A DNA stretch of 29,385 bases from CAZXWK01 sp964644675 (GCA_964644675.1 CAZXWK010000031.1:1-29385), one strand, 5' to 3'; counted from the first letter of the stretch, positions 1 through 7,372 are shown. Program-made: numbers and translations. Notes: a model not told the origin generated them from the letters alone.

Positions 1-1
1 C

Positions 2-403
2 CAGACCGGCTCGACCTACAGCGACCTGGGAGGCGGAACCGCACGGCCGCACGCGGTCTACGCGGTGACGGGACGGCCGCAGGTCTACCTCGACAGCACC
101 GACGGTCAGGTGCTCGCGTTCGACCCCGTCACCCGCGTGTTCAAGGGGCGCACCTACCAGCTGAACTCGGGCGAACTGTCGTCCTATGGACAGTGGCCGA
201 CGCTCCCGTCGTCCTTCACCACGCCGGTCAACGACACCGGGTCGCCCACCTTTGTGACCGCGGGTCCCGACGACACGGGCGTGACGGTGTTCGTGAAGGC
301 CGGTGGATCCGCCGCCGAGGGCATCGCCATCGGACCCGGCGCTCCGGCGACCGACGCGGGCGCGGGCAATCCCGGCTGGACGTGGTGGACGCCCAGGTTC
401 TAG
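2..403 (+). CDS. C-terminal part of an unrecognised protein (5' end outside window)
   Basis: The frame is open from the left edge to a TAG at 401-403, so this is the last ~133 codons of a longer gene. A GTG at 65 exists but there is no reason to start there. The segment is rich in Gly, Thr, Pro and Asp. Its early part, VYLDSTDGQVLAFDPVT, resembles one blade of a PQQ- or WD-like beta-propeller repeat, and the end GWTWWTPRF is aromatic. I see no membrane helix or catalytic motif. An extracytoplasmic beta-rich protein is a guess from composition only. The gene converges on queA with a 48-base gap. Family not recognised. Confidence 0.55.
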   Translation, partial: QTGSTYSDLGGGTARPHAVYAVTGRPQVYLDSTDGQVLAFDPVTRVFKGRTYQLNSGELSSYGQWPTLPSSFTTPVNDTGSPTFVTAGPDDTGVTVFVKAGGSAAEGIAIGPGAPATDAGAGNPGWTWWTPRF

Positions 404-451
404 GGCGGAACGTGCCCGATCGACGCTCACGTGGCCGCGTCGCGCCCGGCT

Positions 452-1492
452 CTAGAGGATGAGCATCGCATCCCCGAAGGAGAGCATGCGGTAGCCCTCC
501 TCGATCGCGATGCCGTACGCCGAGAGCACCTGTCCCCGCCCCGCGAACGCGCTCACCAGCATCAGCAGCGTCGAACGGGGCACGTGGAAGTTCGTGACCA
601 TCGCGTCGACCACGTTGAAACGGTAGCCGGGCAGGATGAAGAGCGAGGTCGAGCCCTCGGCGGCGAACACCTCGCCCGCGTCCGGGTCCCACGCGCTCTC
701 GAGCGCGCGGACGCTCGTCGTCCCGATCGCGATCACGCGACCGCCTCGTTCGCGCGCGTCGTTGACCACCTCGGCCGTTCCCCGCGAGACGCGGAAGTGC
801 TCGGTGTGGATGCGGTGCCGCTCGGGATCGTCCTCCGAGACGGGCCGGAAGGTGTCGAGACCCACGTCGAGTTCGACCGTGGCGATACGCGCGCCTGCGG
901 CCACGCAGCGCTCGAGGAGCTCGGGCGTGAAGTGGAGCCCCGCCGTCGGGGCGGCCGCGGACCGCTCGTCGCGCGCGAAGACGGTCTGGTACTCCTCGGG
1001 GTCGTCGAGCGGCCGCGTGATGTAGGGCGGCAGCGGAACCTCGCCGATGCGGTGCACGACGTCGAGGAAGCTCGCGCCCTTCTCGGCGATGGTGAACTGC
1101 ACCAGGCGCGTCCCCGACTCGTCGACCTGCTCGACGACGAGACCCGTCATCGCACCGCCCGCGAATACGACCTTGGCGCCCGGCTTGAGCCGGCGACCGG
1201 GCTTGACCAGGCACTCCCACGCGTTGTCGTAGCGCTCGCGGAGCAGCAGCACCTCGACCGCGCCGCCGGTCTCGTCCTTGACGCCGTGCAGGCGTGCCGG
1301 CAGCACCCGGGTCTCGTTGACCACGAGCACGTCGCCCTCGCGCAGATAGTCGGGCAGGTCCGAGAAGCGCCGATGGTCGATCTGGCCGCTCGCGCGCTCG
1401 AGCACGAGCAGGCGGCAGGAGTCGCGAGGCTCGGCCGGCGACTGGGCGATGAGCCCGCTGGGGAGTTCGTAGTCGAAGTCGTCGGTGAGCAC
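452..1492 (-). CDS. queA: S-adenosylmethionine:tRNA ribosyltransferase-isomerase (QueA)
   Basis: QueA transfers and isomerises the ribosyl part of SAM onto 7-aminomethyl-7-deazaguanine at tRNA position 34, giving epoxyqueuosine. From GTG at 1492 the product is 346 residues, the usual family length, and begins VLTDDFDYELPSG, the normal QueA N-terminus. Family motifs seen include NETRVLPARLHG, PTAGLHFT, GTTSVRALES and TNFHVPRSTLLML near the C-terminus. A GAGGAG lies 12 bases before the GTG, which is slightly far. The frame stays open upstream through queH, but that extension is only an antisense-frame artefact of queH and not a fusion. queH, encoding the next enzyme, lies 101 bases upstream on the same strand, so the two probably form one transcript. 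The assignment is near certain; the exact start is likely. Confidence 0.95.
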   Translation of the reverse strand: MLTDDFDYELPSGLIAQSPAEPRDSCRLLVLERASGQIDHRRFSDLPDYLREGDVLVVNETRVLPARLHGVKDETGGAVEVLLLRERYDNAWECLVKPGRRLKPGAKVVFAGGAMTGLVVEQVDESGTRLVQFTIAEKGASFLDVVHRIGEVPLPPYITRPLDDPEEYQTVFARDERSAAAPTAGLHFTPELLERCVAAGARIATVELDVGLDTFRPVSEDDPERHRIHTEHFRVSRGTAEVVNDARERGGRVIAIGTTSVRALESAWDPDAGEVFAAEGSTSLFILPGYRFNVVDAMVTNFHVPRSTLLMLVSAFAGRGQVLSAYGIAIEEGYRMLSFGDAMLIL

Positions 1493-1593
1493 GGGCGCGC
1501 TGATCTCCTCGGGATGCGGCGACGGGTCGAGCCAAGTGTAGCGCAGCCGCCGCGGTCTTCGGCCGCCGCGCGCCGGCGGCAGGTCGCGCAGCG

Positions 1594-2193
1594 CTAGCTG
1601 CCCGCGCTGTCCGCGTGCCGAGCGGCGCGCTCCGCCGCGCGCCGGGCCCGCCGCTCGCGACGAGCGGCATCGGCCTCCACCGCAGAAACGATGCACCCGC
1701 AGTAGTTCTGGCGGTACAGCTCCAGCTCGCGCGAGCGCCGTGTCGCGTCCGCATACCGGTCGCGGAAGTCGCGCCCGAGCCACGCCACGCCCGCCGATGC
1801 GGCTGCGGCCTCCCCCTCCTCGCGCAAGGCGTCGGGGTCCTGGTACGGGCTGACCGAGAGCGTCGTGGCGATCGCGTCGTAGCCGTGCTCGGCCGCGTAG
1901 CGAGCGGTCGTGCCCAGACGCAAGCGGAAACACGCCCGGCACCGCTCGGCCGGCTCCGCGACGTGCGGGCCGACCGCGGCCACCCACTGCGCGGGATCGT
2001 AGTCGAGCTCGACTATGGAGGCGCCGGTGTTCTCGGCGTACGCGAGGAGGGTGTCTCGGCGACGCACGTACTCCTCGAGCGGGTGGATGTTGGGGTTGGC
2101 GTAGATCACCGTGACCTCGTCGGTCTCGGCGAGGTAGGCGTCGAGCGGCTCGATGAGGCACGGGCCACAGCATGCGTGGAGCAGGAGTCGCAC
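1594..2193 (-). CDS. queH: Epoxyqueuosine reductase QueH (DUF208)
   Basis: QueH reduces epoxyqueuosine to queuosine in tRNA and is the non-homologous alternative to the B12-dependent QueG. The N-terminus VRLLLHACCGPC holds the CCGPC cysteines. It is followed by ANPNIHPLEEYVRR and, later, by CRACFRLRL and YCGCIVSA, so the paired cysteines expected for the iron-sulfur and metal site are all present. I chose the GTG at 2193 (199 residues) because a GAAAGGTG ribosome site sits 8 bases upstream and the family starts at this point. A longer in-frame start at 2238 would add 15 unlike residues. A TAGACT -10 element (2229-2234) fits a transcript starting near 2222. The gene precedes queA, the preceding pathway step. 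The last ~25 residues are Arg/Ala rich and not conserved. Confidence 0.93.
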   Translation of the reverse strand: MRLLLHACCGPCLIEPLDAYLAETDEVTVIYANPNIHPLEEYVRRRDTLLAYAENTGASIVELDYDPAQWVAAVGPHVAEPAERCRACFRLRLGTTARYAAEHGYDAIATTLSVSPYQDPDALREEGEAAAASAGVAWLGRDFRDRYADATRRSRELELYRQNYCGCIVSAVEADAARRERRARRAAERAARHADSAGS

Positions 2194-2228
2194 GGCTCGG
2201 GCACCTTTCGGTCGGTCGTCCGTCTCGC

Positions 2229-2234
2229 AGTCTA
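2229..2234 (-). promoter_or_regulatory. Candidate -10 element of queH-queA
   Basis: On the minus strand the hexamer is TAGACT, with no convincing -35 element. It would place a start site about 30 bases before the queH GTG. The same hexamer stands before the DUF1015 and flavoprotein genes in this window. Confidence 0.4.
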
Positions 2235-2251
2235 CCAAGCGGGCCGCTGCG

Positions 2252-2899
2252 CTACGCGCCCAGGTACTGGCCCAGCACGATGCCGACGCCGAACAGGATG
2301 AACACGATGCCCGAGATCCGGGTGATCAGGCGCTCCGGGAGCTTCTTGCCGAGCACCGCGCCGATCAGGATCGCGATGCCGTCGGCAATCACCATGCCCA
2401 GCGTCGAGCCGAGCCACACGCCCCAGAACGCAGCGGCCCCGGTTGGCGCGGCCACCCCTGCGGGGATGAGCGCCTCACCCACGGCGCCGAGCGACCGGAG
2501 CGCCGCACCGGGGTCGGCCGCGATCGTCATCGTCATGATCTGCGTCTTGTCGCCCAGCTCGGCGACGAAGAACGCGATCGCGACCGTCATGATCGGGCCG
2601 AACCTCGAGGGCTTGGGCTGCTCGTCCTCGTCGACTTCGTCGCCCCGCAGCGTCCAGATGCCGAAGCCGACGAACAGGATGCCCGCGATCCACGACAGCA
2701 CGATCTGCGGGATGAACGAACCCACAGCGCCGCCCACCAGCGTCGAGAAGAAGTGGATGAGCAGGGTCGCGGCGAAGATGCCGACCATCACCTGCCAGGC
2801 CTTGTAGCGGGTGGCGAGGACGAGCGCGAGGAGCTGCGTCTTGTCGCCCAGCTCGGCGAGGGTGATGAGAATCGTGGCGACGATGAACGCGTAGAGCAC
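2252..2899 (-). CDS. GDT1/UPF0016 (TMEM165-type) cation transporter
   Basis: This is a membrane protein of the GDT1 family, whose characterised members move Mn2+ or Ca2+ (as H+ exchangers or Mn exporters). Two copies of the family signature E-x-G-D-K-T are visible, as AELGDKTQ in the first half and AELGDKTQ again in the second half. Each sits in a three-helix repeat, and the repeats are joined by an acidic loop (GDEVDEDEQ). That six-helix inverted duplication is typical. The start is GTG at 2899 (215 residues), six bases after an AGGAGG site; an upstream in-frame ATG would add an arginine-rich extension with no ribosome site. The gene lies between csp and queH on the same strand, behind the csp terminator, so it probably has its own promoter. 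Ion specificity cannot be read from the sequence. I see no manganese riboswitch in the ~60-base leader. Confidence 0.9.
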   Translation of the reverse strand: MLYAFIVATILITLAELGDKTQLLALVLATRYKAWQVMVGIFAATLLIHFFSTLVGGAVGSFIPQIVLSWIAGILFVGFGIWTLRGDEVDEDEQPKPSRFGPIMTVAIAFFVAELGDKTQIMTMTIAADPGAALRSLGAVGEALIPAGVAAPTGAAAFWGVWLGSTLGMVIADGIAILIGAVLGKKLPERLITRISGIVFILFGVGIVLGQYLGA

Positions 2900-2960
2900 G
2901 AGGGCCCTCCTGTCGGGGCGCGGCCGTTGACGGTGCACCCGTGGTGTCACCTGCGTACAA

Positions 2961-2986
2961 GAGGGCGGCCCCGGGGAGCCGCCCTC
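2961..2986 (-). terminator. Hairpin terminator after the cold-shock gene
   Basis: Perfect 9-bp stem (2961-2969 pairs with 2978-2986, GAGGGCGGC / GCCGCCCTC) with an 8-base loop. It starts 25 bases after the csp stop. On the minus strand it is followed only by a weak T-rich stretch (TTGTAC). Confidence 0.6.
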
Positions 2987-3010
2987 GACACGTCTCTGTG
3001 GAGCCGAGTG

Positions 3011-3214
3011 CTACGCCTTGCGGACGTTGCTCGCCTGAAGCTTGCCGTTCTGACCGGTCGTGACCTCGAAGACGACCGGCTGGCCCTCATCGAGGGTCTT
3101 GAAGCCGTCCATCTGGATCTCGCTGAAGTGGACGAAGAGGTCTTCGCCGTCCTCGCGCGAGATGAAGCCGTAGCCCTTGTCCGGGTTGAACCACTTGACG
3201 GTGCCTTCTGCCAT
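3011..3214 (-). CDS. Cold-shock domain protein (CspA family)
   Basis: A 67-residue single cold-shock domain, the standard length. It is a small single-strand nucleic-acid-binding beta-barrel that melts RNA structure. MAEGTVKWFNPDKGYGFI carries the RNP1 motif KGYGFI, and LFVHFSEI is RNP2. The start is the ATG at 3214, which has an AAGGA site ten bases upstream; an in-frame ATG 11 codons earlier gives a non-homologous tail. About 150 bases separate the start from a promoter candidate at 3370-3399, which would make a long 5' leader of the kind known from cold-shock mRNAs. A strong hairpin follows the gene. Family certain; which Csp paralogue is not determinable. Confidence 0.96.
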   Translation of the reverse strand: MAEGTVKWFNPDKGYGFISREDGEDLFVHFSEIQMDGFKTLDEGQPVVFEVTTGQNGKLQASNVRKA

Positions 3215-3369
3215 GTCTTGCCTGTCCTTCCGCCCCAACGGGGGCACGATCGTGCGACCTCGTTGCCCTTATGCGCGCCCCGCGGCTCCCCCTGCTCGGA
3301 GTGTCGCGGTCTCGCGTGGAGGCGAACCGGCCGCGTGCCTACGAGCCCTCCGACGGCCCGCAATTCAGG

Positions 3370-3399
3370 AGTGTATCCAAGCCGAAAGAAGCTCGGCAA
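3370..3399 (-). promoter_or_regulatory. Candidate promoter of csp with ~150-base leader
   Basis: Minus strand TTGCCG (3394-3399), 18-bp spacer, TACACT (3370-3375). The extended block GATACACT also occurs before folD. The predicted start near 3363 leaves about 149 bases of untranslated leader before the csp ATG. Confidence 0.45.
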
Positions 3400-3436
3400 G
3401 CACCTGCCGGCACGCGCGTCCTTCAGGCGGTGCGAC

Positions 3437-4375
3437 CTACGAGAAGTCCAGGAATGGCTCGTCGTCGTCGGTCCCCGCGGGCTCTTGCGAGGCGTCGTCG
3501 TCTCCCTCGGCCGGCGCCTTCCCGCGACGGCTCGAGCCCCGCGAAGCGGGTCGCGCGTCGTAGGGGGTGTCCTCGGCGTCGGTCGGCGGCTCGCCGCCAC
3601 CGCGCTGGCGCATGATCACGAAGACGAGGATCGCCACCGCGACGATGAGCGCAGCGGCAAGGCCGATCAGGATGGGCGTGGCGCTCGAACCGGGGGCCGG
3701 CTCGACGGGAGGCTTGGTGCTGTAGGAGATGGACACGTTCTGCTTCTCGCCCGGCTTGTACTGCTTGGCCTCGAGCGTGTAGAGCGACTCTCCCAGCTCG
3801 TTGGAGACCGGTTCACCCGCGGGCTTGGGTTCGATCTTGATCTTGGAGGTGTTGGGCGGGATCCGCACCGAGAGGGTGGTCATCACCGAGTTGACGCTCT
3901 GCACCCACTCGACGTCGACCGAGACGGTGTCGCCGTCGGCCTTGAGCGGGAAGCCGATCGCGTCCACCTGGCCGCGGCGGGCCTTCGTGAGCGTGAACTC
4001 GACGAACTGCCCGCCTTCGCCCTGGATCAGCGTGTAGGGCTGCTGCACGTCCGCGTTCACGTCGGCGCCCATGACCTCGCCGACCCACTGCACGGTCGTG
4101 CCCGGCACGATCGGGATGCGGACCTTGGCCGGCAGCTTGACGTCAGTCGGCACTTCGACGCTGGTGATGACGACGGTCTGGCCCTCCTGTCCGGGCCATA
4201 TCTGACAGTCGAGCGGACCGCCGGCGTCGGCCTTGACGGGCTTGGTGGATCCGACGGTCATGGATGCCTCGGGCGCCGCGACCGTTGCGGGGGTCGAGGG
4301 AGCCGCGAACGCCGGGACCGTGCCCAGCGCGAGGACGGCGGCAAGGGCGATGAGGGTGAGACGGATGTGCTTCAT
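3437..4375 (-). CDS. Signal-peptide, single-anchor surface protein of unknown function
   Basis: Unrecognised family, 312 residues. Residues 1-24 form a clear signal peptide (basic MKHIRLT, hydrophobic core, AFA cleavage region). Residues ~25-230 are a beta-rich extracytoplasmic part with Val/Thr-rich strands and one cysteine. Residues ~234-255 are a hydrophobic anchor, and residues 256-312 form a low-complexity cytoplasmic tail rich in Arg then Asp/Glu, ending DDDEPFLDFS. This layout (N-out, C-in) is seen directly; no enzyme motif is present. The ATG follows the folD stop by only 3 bases, so the two are probably co-translated, yet nothing links the protein to folate chemistry. It could be an adhesion-like or envelope-sensing protein. 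Base composition matches its neighbours. Confidence 0.8.
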   Translation of the reverse strand: MKHIRLTLIALAAVLALGTVPAFAAPSTPATVAAPEASMTVGSTKPVKADAGGPLDCQIWPGQEGQTVVITSVEVPTDVKLPAKVRIPIVPGTTVQWVGEVMGADVNADVQQPYTLIQGEGGQFVEFTLTKARRGQVDAIGFPLKADGDTVSVDVEWVQSVNSVMTTLSVRIPPNTSKIKIEPKPAGEPVSNELGESLYTLEAKQYKPGEKQNVSISYSTKPPVEPAPGSSATPILIGLAAALIVAVAILVFVIMRQRGGGEPPTDAEDTPYDARPASRGSSRRGKAPAEGDDDASQEPAGTDDDEPFLDFS

Positions 4376-4378
4376 GAG

Positions 4379-5233
4379 CTAGAGCTCCAGTCCTGCGGCC
4401 TTCGCCGCAGCCTCGGCGGTATTCATCACGAGCATGGCGCGCGTCATCGGCCCCACCCCACCCGGAACCGGCGTAATCGCGCTGGCGAGCGGCTCGACCG
4501 ACGCGAAGTCGACATCGCCCACCATGCCCTTCTCGGTGCGGTTGATGCCGACGTCGATCACGACCGCGCCGGGCTTCACGTAGTCGGCGGTGATCATCTC
4601 CGGACGCCCGACCGCGGCGACCAGGATGTCCGCCTGGCGACAGACCGCCGGCAGATCGGCAGTGCGGCTGTGGCAGATCGTGACCGTCGCATGGCGCTCC
4701 AGCAACATGAGGGCCATCGGCTTTCCCACGATCGAAGAGCGCCCCACGACCACCGCGTGCTTGCCGGCGGGATCGATGCCGTAGCTGTCGAGCATGGCCA
4801 TCACACCCCACGGCGTGCAGGCGCGTGCCGCACGGATGCCGCGAACGAGGCGGCCGAGGTTCTCGGGGTGCAGGCCGTCGGCGTCCTTCTCGGGACTGAT
4901 CAGCTCGAGCGCCTGCTCCTCGTCAAGGTGGCGCGGCAGAGGGAACTGCACCAGGATCCCGTGGATCGACGGGTCGGCGTTGCACTCGGCGATGATCTGG
5001 TCGAGCTCGGCCTGCGTCAGGTCGGCGGGGCGGCGGTAGTCGACCGAACGGATCCCCACCTCCTCGCAGTCGCGTTCCTTCATCCGCACGTACGACTGCG
5101 ACGCGGGGTCCTCACCCACGAGCACGACGGCGAGCCCCGGCTCGACGCCCGCGGCCTTCACGCGCTCGACGAGCGCCGCAGCCTTCGCGCGGACCTCGGA
5201 TGCCACGCGCTTGCCGTCGATGATCTGCGCCAT
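4379..5233 (-). CDS. folD: Methylenetetrahydrofolate dehydrogenase / cyclohydrolase (FolD)
   Basis: Bifunctional one-carbon enzyme in the cytoplasm. It oxidises 5,10-methylene-THF with NADP+ and hydrolyses 5,10-methenyl-THF to 10-formyl-THF. The 284-residue product has the family hallmarks: SYVRMKERDCEEVGI with the catalytic Lys, IHGILVQFPLP, the nucleotide-binding GRSSIVGKP, and PGGVGPMTRAML at the C-terminus. Length is standard. The start is the ATG at 5233; a GGAG lies about 13 bases upstream, somewhat distant. The downstream membrane protein gene begins 3 bases after the stop. A GATACACT -10 block lies about 70 bases upstream. Confidence 0.97.
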   Translation of the reverse strand: MAQIIDGKRVASEVRAKAAALVERVKAAGVEPGLAVVLVGEDPASQSYVRMKERDCEEVGIRSVDYRRPADLTQAELDQIIAECNADPSIHGILVQFPLPRHLDEEQALELISPEKDADGLHPENLGRLVRGIRAARACTPWGVMAMLDSYGIDPAGKHAVVVGRSSIVGKPMALMLLERHATVTICHSRTADLPAVCRQADILVAAVGRPEMITADYVKPGAVVIDVGINRTEKGMVGDVDFASVEPLASAITPVPGGVGPMTRAMLVMNTAEAAAKAAGLEL

Positions 5234-5299
5234 GGGTGGTGTCCCACTCCTTCATGATTCCTGTGGCCGAGAGTGCCCGAGGGGGCCTCGAGCGCGGCT

Positions 5300-5308
5300 A
5301 GTGTATCA
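5300..5308 (-). promoter_or_regulatory. Candidate extended -10 of folD
   Basis: Minus strand TGATACACT fits an extended -10 (TGn-TACACT). No clear -35 is visible. The core GATACACT is identical to that of the csp promoter candidate. Confidence 0.4.
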
Positions 5309-5333
5309 CGCGAATGTCCGCGCTCCGCGCGCC

Positions 5334-5957
5334 TCACGAACCGCAGGTCGCAAGCGCGGCGTCACGCGCCTTCACGGCGCGGAGCAACCCGCGGAACTCG
5401 TCGGTTCCCGCAGCGCCGACCAGCTCGTAAGCGATCGACTCGGAAGTCGTGATCACGGCGTCGGCGGCGCGCATCCGCGCGAGCGCGGACTCGGAGGCGG
5501 CGTCTGACCGAGAGCAGACGGCGTCGGCGGCGACCATAGCCTCGAGACCGAGCCGGCGCGCGTGCAGGACGGTCTGCGTCACGCAGATGTGCGTCTCCAT
5601 GCCGCAGACCAGCAGCTGCGAGCGGCCGATGCCGGCAAGCGCCTCGGCGATCCCTTCGTCGGCCAGGCAGTCGAAGGCGAGCTTGTCGGCGTGCGCGACG
5701 CTCGCGCCTGCTGTCTCGGCCCGCTCGATCGCCTGGGCGAGCCGCGGCTCGAGATCACCGAGCCCCTTGGGGTACTGCCGCGTCACGACGATCGGGACGC
5801 CGAGGAGCGTCGCGACCTCGACCAGGAATTCGGTCTGGACCCGTACGGGTTCTCGGTGAGGCATGACGGCGGCAAGCCGCTCCTGGATGTCGATGACGAG
5901 CAGGACGGCGTCGTCGCGCCGGGCCACGCTCAGGCGCGGTCCTCGGGTAGCTGGCAT
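5334..5957 (-). CDS. Isochorismatase-fold cysteine hydrolase
   Basis: 207 residues with the cysteine-hydrolase fold shared by isochorismatases, nicotinamidases and ISOC1-like proteins. The catalytic triad is visible: Asp23 in LLVIDIQERL, Lys92 in HADKLAFDC and Cys125 in CGMETHICVTQT. The GMETHICVTQT block resembles the ISOC1/YcaC-like branch more than nicotinamidase, so the substrate is unknown. The start is the ATG at 5957, five bases after AAGGAGG; an upstream in-frame ATG would extend it by 30 residues across the promoter region. A TAGAAT -10 lies at 5992-5997. It is divergent from the superoxide reductase-like gene, and the two promoters share about 30 bases. No direct functional link between them is known. 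Confidence 0.88.
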   Translation of the reverse strand: MPATRGPRLSVARRDDAVLLVIDIQERLAAVMPHREPVRVQTEFLVEVATLLGVPIVVTRQYPKGLGDLEPRLAQAIERAETAGASVAHADKLAFDCLADEGIAEALAGIGRSQLLVCGMETHICVTQTVLHARRLGLEAMVAADAVCSRSDAASESALARMRAADAVITTSESIAYELVGAAGTDEFRGLLRAVKARDAALATCGS

Positions 5958-5991
5958 CCATGCCTCCTTGGGCAGTCGTCTGACGCACACG

Positions 5992-6021
5992 ATTCTAGGC
6001 GTGGTGACGCGCGGGTATAAA
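5992..6021. promoter_or_regulatory. Divergent promoter region, hydrolase / superoxide reductase
   Basis: Minus strand TAGAAT (5992-5997) would serve the hydrolase with a ~28-base leader. Plus strand TATAAA (6016-6021) with a poor -35 (TTCTAG, 17-bp spacer) would serve the superoxide reductase gene. Both are close to the -10 consensus; -35 matches are weak. Confidence 0.4.
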
Positions 6022-6076
6022 CCTTCGAGCCGGCCAACGGTCGGCATCCATCCGCCAACGACACCGAGGAGCGACC

Positions 6077-6424
6077 ATGAACGATGCGCCCATCCTCCAG
6101 GGCATCAACCGCACCGACGATCTCGAGACGGCCGACGACTTCCACCTGAAGCACACGCCGTTCATCGAGTGCCAGCGCGTCGGCGACGTCTGCAACGTCA
6201 CCGTCGCGGCCGGCCACTACGTCGCCCACCCCAACCAGGCCGACCACTGGTTCGAGTACATCGAGCTCTACGCGAACGAGGTGCCGGTAGCCCGCTTCGA
6301 ATTCGCGGCCGCCGTCGTCTCCCCGCAGGTCGAGTGCGCGCTCATGCTCGACGCGGGCACCAAGCTGACCGCGATGGCGAACTGCAACCTGCACGGCGTC
6401 TGGGCGGCCGACATCACCGTGTAG
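6077..6424 (+). CDS. Superoxide reductase-like protein (class II, neelaredoxin type)
   Basis: 115 residues, the size of one-iron superoxide reductases that lack the desulforedoxin domain. They reduce superoxide to peroxide without making oxygen, a typical anaerobe defence. All five ligands of the Fe(His4Cys) centre are visible: His26 in LKHTP, His51 in AHPNQ, His57 in DHWFEYIEL, and Cys103 with His106 in CNLHGVW. The usual EKH motif reads LKH: Lys25 is kept but the conserved Glu is Leu24. Some natural superoxide reductases lack this Glu and still work, so activity is likely but not certain. The ATG follows GAGGAG by five bases. A strong UUCG hairpin ends the transcript. Confidence 0.88.
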   Translation: MNDAPILQGINRTDDLETADDFHLKHTPFIECQRVGDVCNVTVAAGHYVAHPNQADHWFEYIELYANEVPVARFEFAAAVVSPQVECALMLDAGTKLTAMANCNLHGVWAADITV

Positions 6425-6452
6425 CCGAACCACTCGCTGAGCGCGAACCCTC

Positions 6453-6480
6453 GCGGCGTCGCCCTTCGGGGTGGCGCCGC
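6453..6480. terminator. Bidirectional hairpin terminator with UUCG tetraloop
   Basis: A 12-bp stem (two G-U pairs) closes a C(TTCG)G tetraloop at 6465-6468. On the plus strand it is followed by TTGCGTTCTG. It lies between the convergent superoxide reductase and PEBP genes and can serve both. Confidence 0.7.
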
Positions 6481-6501
6481 TTGCGTTCTGCCCGATGGCG
6501 G

Positions 6502-6981
6502 CTAGGGGTGCGCGAAGCGTCCGGTATACGACGCCTGCGCGATCACGTGGCCGTCGAGCGCCGAGATGAACCCGTCCAGTGCGACCGGATCGGCAACGGA
6601 CAGCGCTGGTACGTCGAGCGCGAACAGCGTCGCCTCGTACGCGTGCTCGCCGGTGCCCGCGGGCGGCTGCGGGCCGCCGTACCCCACGTGGCCGGAGGTA
6701 TTCGTGAGCTCTCTGGCTCCCCCGGGCATCGCATCGGTCCCGGAGGCGCCCTCAACCAGCTCGTGCGCTTGTGCCGGCAGGTCGACGACGAGCCAGTGCA
6801 CCCAGTCGTGCGCGACGGCCGCGCGGTCCACGAGCGCCAGGGCGAAGGACTTGGTGCCGGCCGGCTCCCCGGTCCAGGCGTACGGAATCGAGATGTTCAG
6901 TCCCCCGTCGATCCCGCGGTTCGCATGGCGGCGGTCGATGTGTCCGTAGGGCGGGAACGCCGCCGAGATGAGCTCGAGCAT
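6502..6981 (-). CDS. YbhB/YbcL-family (PEBP-like) protein
   Basis: 159 residues of the bacterial phosphatidylethanolamine-binding / Raf-kinase-inhibitor-like family. Seen motifs are GTKSFALALVD, DWVHWLVVDLP and GYGGPQPPAGTGEHAYEATLF, which form the conserved anion-binding pocket. No signal peptide is present, so it is probably cytoplasmic. The role of the bacterial family is not firmly known. The ATG at 6981 has GGGAGG eight bases upstream. It is the last gene of a three-gene unit, starting 21 bases after the stop of the small helical protein. Confidence 0.93.
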   Translation of the reverse strand: MLELISAAFPPYGHIDRRHANRGIDGGLNISIPYAWTGEPAGTKSFALALVDRAAVAHDWVHWLVVDLPAQAHELVEGASGTDAMPGGARELTNTSGHVGYGGPQPPAGTGEHAYEATLFALDVPALSVADPVALDGFISALDGHVIAQASYTGRFAHP

Positions 6982-7002
6982 CGCGATGCCCTCCCTGGTC
7001 AG

Positions 7003-7362
7003 CTAGTTGGCGTGCATCGGGTCGAGCGAGCTCAAGACCGCCACGGCCTGGCTGCGGCGGACGTCGGCCTCGATGATCGAGCCCTGGTTCTGGTAGAACT
7101 CGGCCTGAAGCTCGAGCGCCTCGGCGAGCTGCCGGACCACGCGCTCGTCGTACTCGCCGATATCGAGGTAGGAGACCATGGACTGCGGCGACAGCCGGAC
7201 GAACAGCCCCGCGTCCATCTCGACCGCGAGCGAGATCGCCTCGTCCGTCAGCTCGAAGGCCTGGGCGTCTCCCTCGCCGGTATTGAAGCGCGTGAACGCC
7301 ATGCGGATGAGCGACCCCATCTGCTCGATCAGACGTAGAACGTAGTCGTTCTGGTACTCCAC
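7003..7362 (-). CDS. Small helical protein, possibly DUF6483-like
   Basis: 119 residues beginning MEYQNDYVLRLIEQMGSLIRMAF, with no signal peptide, membrane helix or cysteine. It looks almost entirely alpha-helical. The N-terminus resembles small uncharacterised proteins annotated DUF6483; that is recollection, not a search. The start is GTG at 7362 with GAGGGTGG just upstream, overlapping the end of the SDR gene (10-base gap). It sits between the SDR-type gene and the PEBP gene, which suggests co-expression. No function can be given. Confidence 0.75.
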   Translation of the reverse strand: MEYQNDYVLRLIEQMGSLIRMAFTRFNTGEGDAQAFELTDEAISLAVEMDAGLFVRLSPQSMVSYLDIGEYDERVVRQLAEALELQAEFYQNQGSIIEADVRRSQAVAVLSSLDPMHAN

Positions 7363-7372
7363 TGATCCACCC

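Noticed and set aside
452..2173. QueA frame extended upstream to 573 codons, looking like a fusion
   Set aside because: The extra part overlaps queH in another frame and resembles no protein; QueA proper starts at the GTG at 1492.
2900..2960. Possible manganese (yybP-ykoY) riboswitch before the GDT1 gene
   Set aside because: The space after the csp terminator is about 60 bases and lacks the conserved paired loops.
2153..5257. Very long plus-strand open frame (about 1034 codons)
   Set aside because: It is antisense to queH, the GDT1 gene, csp, the anchored protein and folD, all with strong motifs. Its composition (Arg/Asp/His rich) is the usual high-GC shadow.
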